DNA from: an uncultured SAR324 cluster bacterium
GTDB lineage: Bacteria > SAR324 > NAC60-12
Assembly (NCBI GenBank): GCA_902513935.1
Contig: CABXOR010000028.1
Coordinates: 1-24,166 of the forward strand
Reading direction: 5' to 3'
Length of the DNA stretch: 24,166 nucleotides
The position numbers and the translations under genes are program-made. A model generated the notes under the pieces. It made no database searches. It was given only the letters and a program-made list of their open reading frames with translations, and was not told the origin of the DNA. Each line of letters begins with the position of its first letter. Position 1 is the stretch's first letter. Shown here piece after piece: positions 1 to 7,598 of this stretch.

Positions 1-921
1 TTGATGGACAATTACATCTAATCCTGCCTTGTCACGTGCAAAGGCGAAATATTCATTGATCGAATTTGTACCTATGGTTTCTTCAGATTGGCCGTGCAGT
101 TCTCCCCAATATGGTAACAGTTCAGAGTCTTCGACAATTCTCAGCGGATTTGAACGACAAACAAAAGTACCGGATGAATCATTAAGTTGTATTAACAAGT
201 CTCCCTTTTCAGCTACAGAGAGTCCCCCCAGTAAAAAAATTCCATCATTGTGTGGACTTAATTTTATCTCCTGCGGGAGTCCGTAGACCGGCAAGTTCGA
301 AGTGAGCTGAAATTCTACATCAGTTTTGGTCGTAGGATTTCCCCAGCGGTCTTCAGCCTTAAGTTGAAGACGGAACTGTTCATCCACTCTTCGCATAGTT
401 GGAAGCTGCATTACCCACTTTGTTGCCGGTCCCGGAACTATGTTTAAAACCGGAGATTCCGGTATTTCAACGTACTGATATGTTGCAAAAGCATCAACCA
501 AAACTTTTAATTCAAATGTATCTTCGCAAAATGTTTGCATGCGCATACCGGAACAACCGCCGATTGGATCACCAAAATGTACAAGAAGTTTGTCTCCCTC
601 ACGAAAAAAGCCCTTAACGATCTTGATGTAAATCGTTTTGTCCCATGGTCGGATGTTGTCTTTCGTGTCAAAACGATACTCAAGAGTGGCCCCATTGCTG
701 GCCACAATACTTACGTAATTCGGTTGATCTGGAGCAGTGAACTGCGGTCGTCCCATGTCTGTAGCAAAACGGGTACATATTTTGATGCTGCCGGAATCGT
801 CAATTCCAAAATACCCCGCAGTGTATGTGATAGTAAAATTGATTAACTCACCCGCAACCACTGATTCAGATCGGGAAATAATGGCTGAACCTATACGGGA
901 TTGAATTGAATTAGAATTCAT
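1..921 (-). CDS. DUF3604-family protein, N-terminal part (runs off left edge)
   Basis: An open frame of 307 codons starts at the ATG at 921 and reaches base 1 without a stop, so the C-terminus is missing. The first ~260 residues look like beta-sandwich (Ig-like) segments, for example residues with an 'AEDRWGNPTT' turn. From about residue 268 there is a recognisable block, PYWGELHGQSEET, then GTNS and EYFAFARDKAGLDVIVHQ. This is the start of the DUF3604 (PF12228) domain as I remember it; the LHxQS histidine belongs to a PHP-like metal site. The family's reaction is not established to my knowledge. No signal peptide is visible. A possible ribosome site AGAGGTGA lies about 12 bases before the start. 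The gene follows the aldehyde dehydrogenase on the same strand with a 73-base gap and is probably the last or a late member of the TRAP operon. Confidence 0.8.
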   Translation of the reverse strand, partial: MNSNSIQSRIGSAIISRSESVVAGELINFTITYTAGYFGIDDSGSIKICTRFATDMGRPQFTAPDQPNYVSIVASNGATLEYRFDTKDNIRPWDKTIYIKIVKGFFREGDKLLVHFGDPIGGCSGMRMQTFCEDTFELKVLVDAFATYQYVEIPESPVLNIVPGPATKWVMQLPTMRRVDEQFRLQLKAEDRWGNPTTKTDVEFQLTSNLPVYGLPQEIKLSPHNDGIFLLGGLSVAEKGDLLIQLNDSSGTFVCRSNPLRIVEDSELLPYWGELHGQSEETIGTNSINEYFAFARDKAGLDVIVHQ

Positions 922-994
922 TTATTAATTTATTCACCTCTGCAAAGTTAAAGTAAGATTTGGAATTTGGAAGAAAACTAACTTTTTCAATTAT

Positions 995-2419
995 TCAGGC
1001 CAGACTCACCAACTTTTTATGTTGATACGCTTCAACACCCTCAATCCCACCTTCGTATCCATAACCACTGTCTTTAAATCCGCCATAAGGCAAATCACTC
1101 GGTACGGGTGCAGCAGAATTTACAGCTATCCCTCCTGTTTCGAGAGATTCAACAAGTATCTCAGTAGTCTTTTCTGATCGTGTAAAGACATACGCGGCCA
1201 AACCGTAAGACAGGGAGTTGGCCTTTAATATCACCTCTTCCAAAGAGTCAAAAGCTATTATCGGCACTAGTGGCCCAAATGGTTCTACTAGCATTATTTC
1301 GGAGTCTTCCGGAACATCTGTCAGAATTGTCGGTTCCCAGAAAAAACCAACTTGTCCCCTGCGTTTTCCTCCTGTTAGTACCTTTGCACCCCTTGTTACA
1401 GCATCCTGAACTAGGTTTTCCATTGATTCTATCCTACGAACATTTGACATTGGTCCCATAGTTGTTTCTTCTTCAATACCGTCACCCAAACACTGTGATT
1501 TAGCTGCTTCTACAAAGCCCTCTACAAAAGAAGAATAGAGACTGCGGTGAACGAAGAAACGACTTGGTGCAATACAAACCTGTCCGGAATTTCGGAACTT
1601 AAAAGCAGTAAGAGTGGAGAGTGCGGCATCGAGATCTGCATCCTCACAGACAATTGATGGAGAATGTCCTCCAAGTTCAAAAGTACATCTTTTCAGTCCC
1701 GAAGATGCAAGGTTGGCGAGTTGTTTGCCAACAGGGACAGATCCTGTAAAACTTACTTTTCTAACAATATCAGAAGCAAAAAATTTATTTGAAATTTCTG
1801 CAGGTACACCAAAAACAAGATTGACTACACCTTCAGGAAGACCTGCATCGGAGAGAGCACGAATTAGCGCCACAGCAGTCCCAGGAGTTTCTTCTGATGC
1901 TTTCAAAATCATTGAACAGCCTGCTGCCAATGCTGGAGCGAGTTTCCTTGCCACAAGGAACGCCGGAAAATTCCAGGGAGTTAAACCTAGAGACACCCCC
2001 ACAGGTTCAACTCTTACGCTTTGTCTTAAACCGGTTTGACGAAGAATGGAGCGTTTTTCAATATTTTCAATGGCATATGCTGCATTCCATCTGAATGTTT
2101 CAACTGTCCGTTGTAATTCTCCTTGAGATTCTCTAAGTGGTTTGCCTTGTTCTAAAGTTATGATTCTTGCAATCTGCTCACTTCGTTCTTCAATCAAATC
2201 TGCAGTTTTTTGAAGGATCGTAGCACGCTTCTGAACCGAGGTATTCTTCCAGATTTTAAAACCTCTTTGGGCAGATTCAAGAGCATCTTCAAGATCTTTC
2301 CGAGAGGCATGTGGCAGAAATGCCAACACACTTTCATTGGCCGGATTAAGCACATCTTCACCTTTTCCGGGGCCAGTACGCCACTCTCCATTAATAAAGA
2401 AACCTAATTTTTCATACAT
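995..2419 (-). CDS. NAD(P)-dependent aldehyde dehydrogenase (succinate-semialdehyde dehydrogenase-like)
   Basis: This 474-residue protein has the usual length and architecture of the ALDH superfamily. It should oxidise an aldehyde to a carboxylate with NAD(P)+ in the cytoplasm. Visible catalytic features are the PWNFP motif with Asn150, Lys173 in the cofactor site, the GSVPVG nucleotide loop near residue 226, the general base Glu248 in ELGGHSP, and the nucleophile Cys282 in the GQVCIAPSR segment. The pattern is closest to the succinate-semialdehyde / glycolaldehyde / sulfolactaldehyde-type branch. Substrate cannot be read from the sequence. It lies 173 bases after dctM on the same strand, so it probably handles an aldehyde intermediate of the imported compound. 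The ribosome site is weak (GAGA about 10 bases upstream) and sits within a small inverted repeat. Confidence 0.93.
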   Translation of the reverse strand: MYEKLGFFINGEWRTGPGKGEDVLNPANESVLAFLPHASRKDLEDALESAQRGFKIWKNTSVQKRATILQKTADLIEERSEQIARIITLEQGKPLRESQGELQRTVETFRWNAAYAIENIEKRSILRQTGLRQSVRVEPVGVSLGLTPWNFPAFLVARKLAPALAAGCSMILKASEETPGTAVALIRALSDAGLPEGVVNLVFGVPAEISNKFFASDIVRKVSFTGSVPVGKQLANLASSGLKRCTFELGGHSPSIVCEDADLDAALSTLTAFKFRNSGQVCIAPSRFFVHRSLYSSFVEGFVEAAKSQCLGDGIEEETTMGPMSNVRRIESMENLVQDAVTRGAKVLTGGKRRGQVGFFWEPTILTDVPEDSEIMLVEPFGPLVPIIAFDSLEEVILKANSLSYGLAAYVFTRSEKTTEILVESLETGGIAVNSAAPVPSDLPYGGFKDSGYGYEGGIEGVEAYQHKKLVSLA

Positions 2420-2421
2420 GA

Positions 2422-2437
2422 ATCGTTCTCAAACGAT
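2422..2437 (-). promoter_or_regulatory. Inverted repeat overlapping the ALDH ribosome-binding region
   Basis: ATCGTT-N4-AACGAT is a perfect 6-bp inverted repeat with a 4-base loop, ending two bases before the ALDH start codon. The loop holds the only GAG-like Shine-Dalgarno bases. It could be a translational hairpin or a small operator. With only six paired bases, chance is a real alternative. Confidence 0.3.
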
Positions 2438-2592
2438 ATGAGTGTTACGCAGTTTTATTGTAACCACTTTTCCAGGAAGCACACAGACCGTTATTCATCA
2501 TTACCGAGCAAGCGAAAATCCTAGGACTCATCCGTACCCTGTAATTGGTTGAAGGATCACGCCCACAAAGCTTAGCAGTAACTAAACTTACT

Positions 2593-3906
2593 CTACGGTT
2601 TATATAATTGGAACACACCGGCACCTTCATGTACCAGTAGTACGGTTGTCAAAGAAGGCCAAAAGGCAATAATGAACCATGCTATCATCAGCGCAATAAA
2701 ATATGGCCAAACATGTCTGACTATTCTGAAATATGGAATCCCTGTTATACCACTAGCGACATAGAGATTAAGTCCATATGGCGGAGTAATAAACCCAATG
2801 GCATCGCCCACTAGAAAGATTACTGCAAAATGAATGGGATCAATCCCAATATTTGCAGCAATTGGTGCCAATATTGGTGCCAAAATGATGGTATCAGGTA
2901 GAGTCTCCAAAAAAGTCCCTGTTATGAAAACCAATAGCATGCAAGCAAACAAGATTGGATAATACCCCCCAAGGCCGCCTATGATTTCCGTGATGTATTG
3001 TCTGGCCCCGAGCAAAGATAGAATTTGCTGCATAACAATTGAAACAGCAATTAAAGGAGCCAACAATCCTGTGATCTGTCCAGAACGAAGAAGAATATCT
3101 GGTATAGCTCTGATTGTGATACCCTTCGTAATGAATAGCCCAGCCAACAAGCAGAATCCTGCAGTTACCCCGGCTGCTTCAGTAGGGGAAAAGATTCCTC
3201 CGTAAATTCCAACAATTACTATGAAAATAGCCGTGAATCCTAAATATGCTTGTCCTCCTTTCACGAGACTATTTTTGAAGTTGAAGGGAATTAGTTTTCC
3301 CCAACCTTTTTTTTTGCAAACCAAGTAACACGCAAGTTGCATGGCTATGACCATAAGGATACCTGGGAATAATCCCCCAAGAAAAAGATCACTAATCGAC
3401 AAATTCATCAAAAAACCATAAACGATAAAAATGATACTGGGGGGTATGATTATTCCTACCGTGCCTCCGGCTGCAACTGTTGCAGCAGCAAAATGTTTGT
3501 CGTATCCTCCTTTTGTCATTTCTGGATGCATGATAGAGCCAATTGTAGCAGTCGTAGCAGAGTTCGATCCAGATATCGCAGCGAATAAGCCGCACGCTCC
3601 TAGTGCTGACATTGCAAGCCCTCCACGCAGCCAACCGAGAAAACTGTAAGCGAAATCAGAAAGACGCTGGGCGATTCCAGCTGCTTTGATTAAATCTCCG
3701 GTTAAAATAAACAAAGGTAAGGCCAGTAAACCATAAAAATTTAATCCCTCGTAGAGCGTTACCCCCACGTTAGCCAAGGTAAAATCAATCAAAATGCTAA
3801 TAGCGACAACCCACAGACCAATAATAAGGAAAATTGGTACTCCTAGAAAAAACAAAGCTGTTATTCCAATTGAAATTAACCAAACCCAAGTTGAATTATC
3901 CATCAT
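2593..3906 (-). CDS. dctM: TRAP transporter large permease subunit (DctM type)
   Basis: This 437-residue, strongly hydrophobic protein has the length and periodic membrane helices of the TRAP DctM/IT-superfamily permease. It forms the ion-coupled translocation channel in the inner membrane. Typical family segments are present: the N-terminal FLGVPIFLIIGLW helix, GLLALPLFILTGDLIKAAG, ISGSNSATTATIG near residue 115, the TGTFLETLPDTIILAPIL segment, and GDAIGFITPPYGLNLYVASG near the C-terminus. There are two adjacent ATG codons (3906 and 3903); AGGAT lies just upstream of both. It follows dctQ after 17 bases, so the two are probably translated from one message. The partners are DctQ and the DctP-type binding protein encoded upstream. 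Confidence 0.95.
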   Translation of the reverse strand: MMDNSTWVWLISIGITALFFLGVPIFLIIGLWVVAISILIDFTLANVGVTLYEGLNFYGLLALPLFILTGDLIKAAGIAQRLSDFAYSFLGWLRGGLAMSALGACGLFAAISGSNSATTATIGSIMHPEMTKGGYDKHFAAATVAAGGTVGIIIPPSIIFIVYGFLMNLSISDLFLGGLFPGILMVIAMQLACYLVCKKKGWGKLIPFNFKNSLVKGGQAYLGFTAIFIVIVGIYGGIFSPTEAAGVTAGFCLLAGLFITKGITIRAIPDILLRSGQITGLLAPLIAVSIVMQQILSLLGARQYITEIIGGLGGYYPILFACMLLVFITGTFLETLPDTIILAPILAPIAANIGIDPIHFAVIFLVGDAIGFITPPYGLNLYVASGITGIPYFRIVRHVWPYFIALMIAWFIIAFWPSLTTVLLVHEGAGVFQLYKP

Positions 3907-3923
3907 TTATCCTATATCTCAAT

Positions 3924-4448
3924 TTACTCACTTATATTTGTCATTGCATTCTGTATTGGGAGTGGCTTCCCTTTTAAAAATAATTTTATATCTTCTAACA
4001 AATTTTGAAGAACTCTGATCATTAGTAACAACCAAGCTAAAGGTGTGGCTATATAAAACCACCATTGCAAAACATTATCAGTGCCTTGAACTATCATAAA
4101 ATTTTCTCTAGCAAGATGTACTTGTTCAGTAGAATAGATAACTACGATAATTCCGAACACAATCCAAAGAATAGCATCAAGAACCTGAAGTAGAAATTGA
4201 ATATTATAAGGCAACCGGATCCGAATCTCATCAAACTTAAGATGACTTCGAATTCTAACGTTATAACTTGCTCCAATCCATGTTATCCACAAAAAGAGAT
4301 AAATGGGAATCGTCGTACTCCAAGCTGCTTGTTGACTAAAAACAAAACGGCGTACCACTTCTACAAAAACGATTCCAGCCATAGAAGAGTAACAGATAAA
4401 GATGACCAATTTTTCAATGTTCCGGTCAAGCCATTGTAACAATGCCAT
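3924..4448 (-). CDS. dctQ: TRAP transporter small permease subunit (DctQ type)
   Basis: A 174-residue protein with four predicted membrane segments (around residues 14-33, 46-62, 86-107 and 128-148), as expected for DctQ. The WITWIGASYNVRIRSHLKFDEI stretch, with the Ala-x-x-x-Arg turn after helix 2, is typical of the family. It is the small integral-membrane partner of DctM and is essential for transport in studied TRAP systems. The start at 4448 has AGG about ten bases upstream. It lies between dctP (90 bases upstream, separated by a strong hairpin) and dctM (17 bases downstream). Confidence 0.92.
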   Translation of the reverse strand: MALLQWLDRNIEKLVIFICYSSMAGIVFVEVVRRFVFSQQAAWSTTIPIYLFLWITWIGASYNVRIRSHLKFDEIRIRLPYNIQFLLQVLDAILWIVFGIIVVIYSTEQVHLARENFMIVQGTDNVLQWWFYIATPLAWLLLMIRVLQNLLEDIKLFLKGKPLPIQNAMTNISE

Positions 4449-4494
4449 GATAAAAACCTACATTTAATTGTTTGTGTTAACAGAATTAGGGGGA

Positions 4495-4521
4495 GAGGCG
4501 CTGTTATAATAACAGCGCCTC
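4495..4521 (-). promoter_or_regulatory. Strong intercistronic hairpin between dctP and dctQ
   Basis: Arms 4495-4506 and 4510-4521 form a perfect 12-bp stem with a 3-base loop; the core is GGCGCTGTTA paired with TAACAGCGCC. No run of T follows on either strand, so it is not a classical intrinsic terminator. In binding-protein transporter operons such hairpins commonly protect the upstream message from 3'-exonucleases and let the binding protein be made in excess over the permease. I infer that role here from its position directly after the dctP stop codon. Confidence 0.75.
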
Positions 4522-4538
4522 CTTATAGTTGGATAGAT

Positions 4539-5756
4539 TTACTTCCACCAACGCCGTGGTTCAACATTTTCTGCCCGTGTATCAGCAGGAATTTCGCGGG
4601 CAATTTTGTAAGTTGAGGAGTAGGTGTCAATTCCACCAGCCCATCCATTGATTCGCTCTCTCCATTGCTCCCAATGTTGAGGCTGGAATTCTGGTGAACA
4701 CATTTCTTCCGCCTTTCTCCTTTCACTTGTAGAAATGTTTGCTACTCTGGTACCATGCTTTGCAAAAATAGTATTAGGCATTTGCGGGTTAGTAGCTCCA
4801 CAAGTATGAACAAGGGATGCTTCATGCACACCCTGTACATGAATTTGCGTAGTATAAGCTGATTCCATCACAGCGTCCTGAAGCACGCTACCCAATTTGT
4901 CAAACACCTTGGCACTCATAGCGGTATGTTCTGTTCCACAGAAGAATCTCAGGTCCACACACTGAGAAACAACAGGAGACATATTTGCGTAAGCTACAGC
5001 TGACATCCAAGTTTCAGCACCGTCAATAAGTCCTTGTTTTAGTCCATCTAATGTCTCTTCCCATGCAATTGGTACGGGATTAAGATTCATTAAATTCATT
5101 GCAATACGACCTAATTGAGTTCCTGTTACACGGTTCTTTGTGCCAGCCAATTGCTCAACAGAGGTCACTGTCGGTTTGTCTTTCCACTTCAATCCAAGCA
5201 TAATTCCTCGTAATTCAGCATGAGAAAATAGAAATTGAATTCCATGCCTCCGTCTCATAGGTTCACGTAGGATTTTCTCACTGTCAGGATGATAAAGGAA
5301 ATGGTAAATTGCCGCACTGCTTGGAAAAACATATGCATAATCCAGAACATTCAAATACGGAGCTCCTCCAGCAGCATTCTGGGTAGAAGAAGCATAAATA
5401 TCTGTGATTCCCTGCATTGTCTTTTTTACACAATTTAATTGACCACAGAGTTGATTACTTCCTATAAATTCAACTCTAATTGCACCATCTGTTCTCTCTT
5501 CTAAATCGTTAACAAACTGAAGACATCCAGCTCTTTCAATTAGTAGATTTCGCTCGTTTAAACCAGCCGCACCAAACTTCAATGTAACCTTCGGGCTATT
5601 TTTAAACCGCTTTTTATATGTTGAATTAGCCGCTGTGGCCAATTCCGGAAGGGTTAACGCACCTCCCAATGTGGCTGCACCTAACAACGTGGAACTCAGT
5701 CCGTAACGACCTGCCACTTTCATCAAGTCCCGTCTAGATATTTTGTCTGTAAACAT
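4539..5756 (-). CDS. dctP: TRAP transporter periplasmic solute-binding protein (DctP type), Tat-like signal
   Basis: A 405-residue protein with a twin-arginine-type leader: SRRDLMKVAG at residues 7-16, followed by a hydrophobic stretch and a likely cleavage near ATAAN (residues 40-44). The mature part matches the DctP fold: KVTLKFGAAG first strand, the AYVFP block near residue 141, and RVTGTQLGRIAMNLMNLNPV with Arg209. Arg209 aligns with the conserved arginine that clamps the substrate carboxylate in this family, so the ligand is probably a carboxylic acid. The later GLIDGAETW segment is also typical. It has the best ribosome site of the cluster (AAGGAGAA, 6 bases before ATG) and its own promoter, which fits high expression of a binding protein. 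Confidence 0.94.
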   Translation of the reverse strand: MFTDKISRRDLMKVAGRYGLSSTLLGAATLGGALTLPELATAANSTYKKRFKNSPKVTLKFGAAGLNERNLLIERAGCLQFVNDLEERTDGAIRVEFIGSNQLCGQLNCVKKTMQGITDIYASSTQNAAGGAPYLNVLDYAYVFPSSAAIYHFLYHPDSEKILREPMRRRHGIQFLFSHAELRGIMLGLKWKDKPTVTSVEQLAGTKNRVTGTQLGRIAMNLMNLNPVPIAWEETLDGLKQGLIDGAETWMSAVAYANMSPVVSQCVDLRFFCGTEHTAMSAKVFDKLGSVLQDAVMESAYTTQIHVQGVHEASLVHTCGATNPQMPNTIFAKHGTRVANISTSERRKAEEMCSPEFQPQHWEQWRERINGWAGGIDTYSSTYKIAREIPADTRAENVEPRRWWK

Positions 5757-5819
5757 ACAATTTCTCCTTAGTTCATGATAGTTAGAAAAAAACGACCTCT
5801 CTCACAAAAGGCATTGAAT

Positions 5820-5856
5820 GAGACTAAAAGTCTCCTAAAATGAAGCAAAACGCTTC
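5820..5856 (-). promoter_or_regulatory. Two tandem inverted repeats in the dctP leader (candidate operator)
   Basis: GAGAC-N5-GTCTC occupies 5820-5834 and GAAGC-N5-GCTTC occupies 5842-5856. Both have perfect 5-bp arms and 5-base spacers, and their centres are 22 bases (about two helical turns) apart. They lie just downstream of the predicted transcription start, a usual place for a repressor site; as RNA they could also form two small hairpins. A GAAGC-N6-GCTTC repeat also occurs upstream of korA. Confidence 0.45.
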
Positions 5857-5868
5857 GATCTAAGGGGG

Positions 5869-5896
5869 AGTCTATCATGTATAATTATTTTGTCAA
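5869..5896 (-). promoter_or_regulatory. Predicted sigma70 promoter of dctPQM
   Basis: On the minus strand there is a perfect -35 box TTGACA (5891-5896), a 16-base spacer and TAGACT (5869-5874) as a partial -10 box. Transcription would start near 5862, about 105 bases before the dctP start codon. The -35 is convincing; the -10 is only a 3/6 match but keeps the key first, second and last bases. Confidence 0.55.
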
Positions 5897-6067
5897 GGTT
5901 TTATAAATTTTATTTTTAAGTTGATTTTATATTATATCCTACTGTTTTTTATAAATTTTACTAACAATATTAATTGTTGTAAGCATGAAGAATTGTAAGT
6001 CTTTTTTGAAAATAATTCTAATCTGTAAGCAGAAAACCTTTTGGTACCCTGAAATCACTAAAATGGA

Positions 6068-7240
6068 TCAAGCGCTTCGAAAAAGTTTTGTCAGTACAAA
6101 CTCTCGGTGCCCGAGCGACTCCGCACAGGTGTGGCGTCCATTTGCTGTACGTACAGTAATATTTACCAGTTCACTGCCAGCTTGATCGAGGTTCATTTCA
6201 CGTTTTAGAATTCCTGATACATCAAGATCGATATGCTCACTCATAGTCGCTGCAGTATTAGGGTTTGCAGTAAGTTTTATCACGGGCTCAATAGGATTAC
6301 CGATCACATTGCCCTGACCGGTAGGGAAGAGATGTACCGTGAAGCCAGCCGCTGCTTGTAACGTTACGCACTCTGCAGCTGCAGAGGAAGTATCCATGAA
6401 ATACAACCCCGGCCCTTTAGTTGGTTCTTCTGCGGGTTCTAAAACATCAATAAAATTAGTCGTCTTTCCTATCTTCTGTAAATTGCCAAACGCTTTTTCC
6501 TCAATGGTTGTCAACCCACCAGCTATATTACCCTTAGTCGGTTGAGACTCAGAAAGGTCATTGGTCTTGTTTTCAAGAATGAAGTCATTGTAGGCATTCC
6601 AGGTGTTGAGAAACTTTTCTTTAACTTCCGGGGTTGACGAACGATTGGCGCAGACTTGCTCAGCCCCGGTTAATTCTGAAGTTTCACCGAAGCAGAGGTG
6701 GACACCAAGCGGATCAAGTTTGTCCATTAAATTGCCGACTGCAGGGTTTGATCCAAGTCCGGAAGTGGTATCAGATTCTCCGCATTTAACAGAAATCCAT
6801 AGATCAGAAAGCGGACATTCTTCACGCTGAAGTTCAGTTGCCCACTGGACATACTCCTGAGCCTTTCGGGAAGCTTTGGCAACAGTTTTGAGGTCACCTT
6901 CCCCTTCGATACTAAATCCTGAGACCGGCTTTCCAGTCTGAGCAATTCCATCAACAACACGTTGAGTCCATCCGGGCTCGATTCCAATCACAACCACTGC
7001 CGCAACATTTGGATTGCGTCCGGTACCAATAATAGTGCGGAAAAACAGTTCCAGATCAGCACCAAATTGCAAACGTCCGTAGCTATGTGGAATTGAAAGT
7101 GTGCCTTTGATATTGTGTCCGACCATTTCAACAGCTGCATTTGAAATGTCGTCTACTGGAAGTATGAGAACGTGATTACGAACACCCACTCGTCCATTTT
7201 CGCGTCGAAAACCAAAAAAAGATTGCTGCCAATTCCCCAT
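6068..7240 (-). CDS. suyB: UxaA-family lyase large subunit, (2R)-sulfolactate sulfo-lyase beta-like
   Basis: A 390-residue protein from the ATG at 7240 (a GTG at 7246 is also possible). It matches the catalytic part of the altronate/galactarate dehydratase (UxaA/GarD) family. Segments in order: [97 protein letters not shown] and a C-terminal [17 protein letters not shown]. In E. coli UxaA the second block reads YGCSQLG; here the cysteine is replaced by arginine (YGRLQFG), as I remember for SuyB. SuyAB splits (R)-sulfolactate into pyruvate and sulfite. ATG overlaps the suyA stop codon by one base (TAATG), with AGAGGTGG just before it, so the two are translationally coupled. Altronate-like dehydratase activity is the main alternative. 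Confidence 0.82.
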   Translation of the reverse strand: MGNWQQSFFGFRRENGRVGVRNHVLILPVDDISNAAVEMVGHNIKGTLSIPHSYGRLQFGADLELFFRTIIGTGRNPNVAAVVVIGIEPGWTQRVVDGIAQTGKPVSGFSIEGEGDLKTVAKASRKAQEYVQWATELQREECPLSDLWISVKCGESDTTSGLGSNPAVGNLMDKLDPLGVHLCFGETSELTGAEQVCANRSSTPEVKEKFLNTWNAYNDFILENKTNDLSESQPTKGNIAGGLTTIEEKAFGNLQKIGKTTNFIDVLEPAEEPTKGPGLYFMDTSSAAAECVTLQAAAGFTVHLFPTGQGNVIGNPIEPVIKLTANPNTAATMSEHIDLDVSGILKREMNLDQAGSELVNITVRTANGRHTCAESLGHREFVLTKLFRSA

Positions 7241-7524
7241 TACCACCTCTTTGTTTTTACGTTATGGACATGCGCATAACCCCCTTTGGGAATGTCCGAC
7301 ACTGCACGTCCAATGTCGTTTCCATATTTAATTATAGTGTCTTCATTTTTTATATCTGCCAAGGCAAGTTTGTGCCCTAACGGAACCTCTACAAGTGCTT
7401 TTATGGTTACTGTTTCATCAGTTTCCATAATCCAACCTGTGGCTTCCTGTCCTGCTAAAACTTTCTCCACAACCACCACTCCAACAGTGTCCGCGGCATC
7501 ATGTGCAATAAAATGTGTTTCCAT
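7240..7524 (-). CDS. suyA: UxaA-family lyase small subunit (SAF domain), sulfolactate sulfo-lyase alpha-like
   Basis: A 94-residue protein equal to the N-terminal SAF-type domain of UxaA. It begins [19 protein letters not shown] and ends with the family block [26 protein letters not shown]. In E. coli this domain is fused to the large part; the split form with about 95 and 390 residues is that of SuyA/SuyB and some other UxaA-family lyases. The start at 7524 has AAAGGA at a good distance. It overlaps suyB by one base and follows the coxL-like gene after 74 bases, so all four upstream genes look like one transcript. Confidence 0.85.
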   Translation of the reverse strand: METHFIAHDAADTVGVVVVEKVLAGQEATGWIMETDETVTIKALVEVPLGHKLALADIKNEDTIIKYGNDIGRAVSDIPKGGYAHVHNVKTKRW

Positions 7525-7598
7525 TGAATCCTTTCTTAAATTTTAAATATTTTCGTCTGGGAACATGATACTTAATAGCAGCTCAGAGAGTCAACATA

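Larger units (their letters stand above)
5757..6067. other. Non-coding gap between suyB-like gene and dctP; holds the dctP promoter
   Basis: This 311-base gap has no credible coding frame. The right two thirds are extremely AT-rich, which may act as an UP element for the minus-strand promoter at 5869-5896. Two short inverted repeats lie at 5820-5834 and 5842-5856. A frame starting near 5985 exists only because the DNA is AT-rich and runs into the end of the neighbouring gene antisense. Confidence 0.7.

Noticed and set aside
535..846. 103-codon plus-strand frame near the left edge
   Set aside because: It is antisense to the DUF3604 gene, which has a recognised domain and a long open frame to the window edge.
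1614..2039. 141-codon plus-strand frame
   Set aside because: It lies wholly antisense inside the aldehyde dehydrogenase gene and has no independent support.
2445..2630. 61-codon minus-strand frame in the dctM-ALDH gap
   Set aside because: It overlaps the end of dctM, has no ribosome site and no recognisable family; the gap is better left as non-coding.
2855..2885. Tandem direct repeat in dctM (ATTGGTGCCAAT-like)
   Set aside because: It encodes the conserved ILAPILAPI transmembrane motif of DctM; the repeat follows from the protein sequence.
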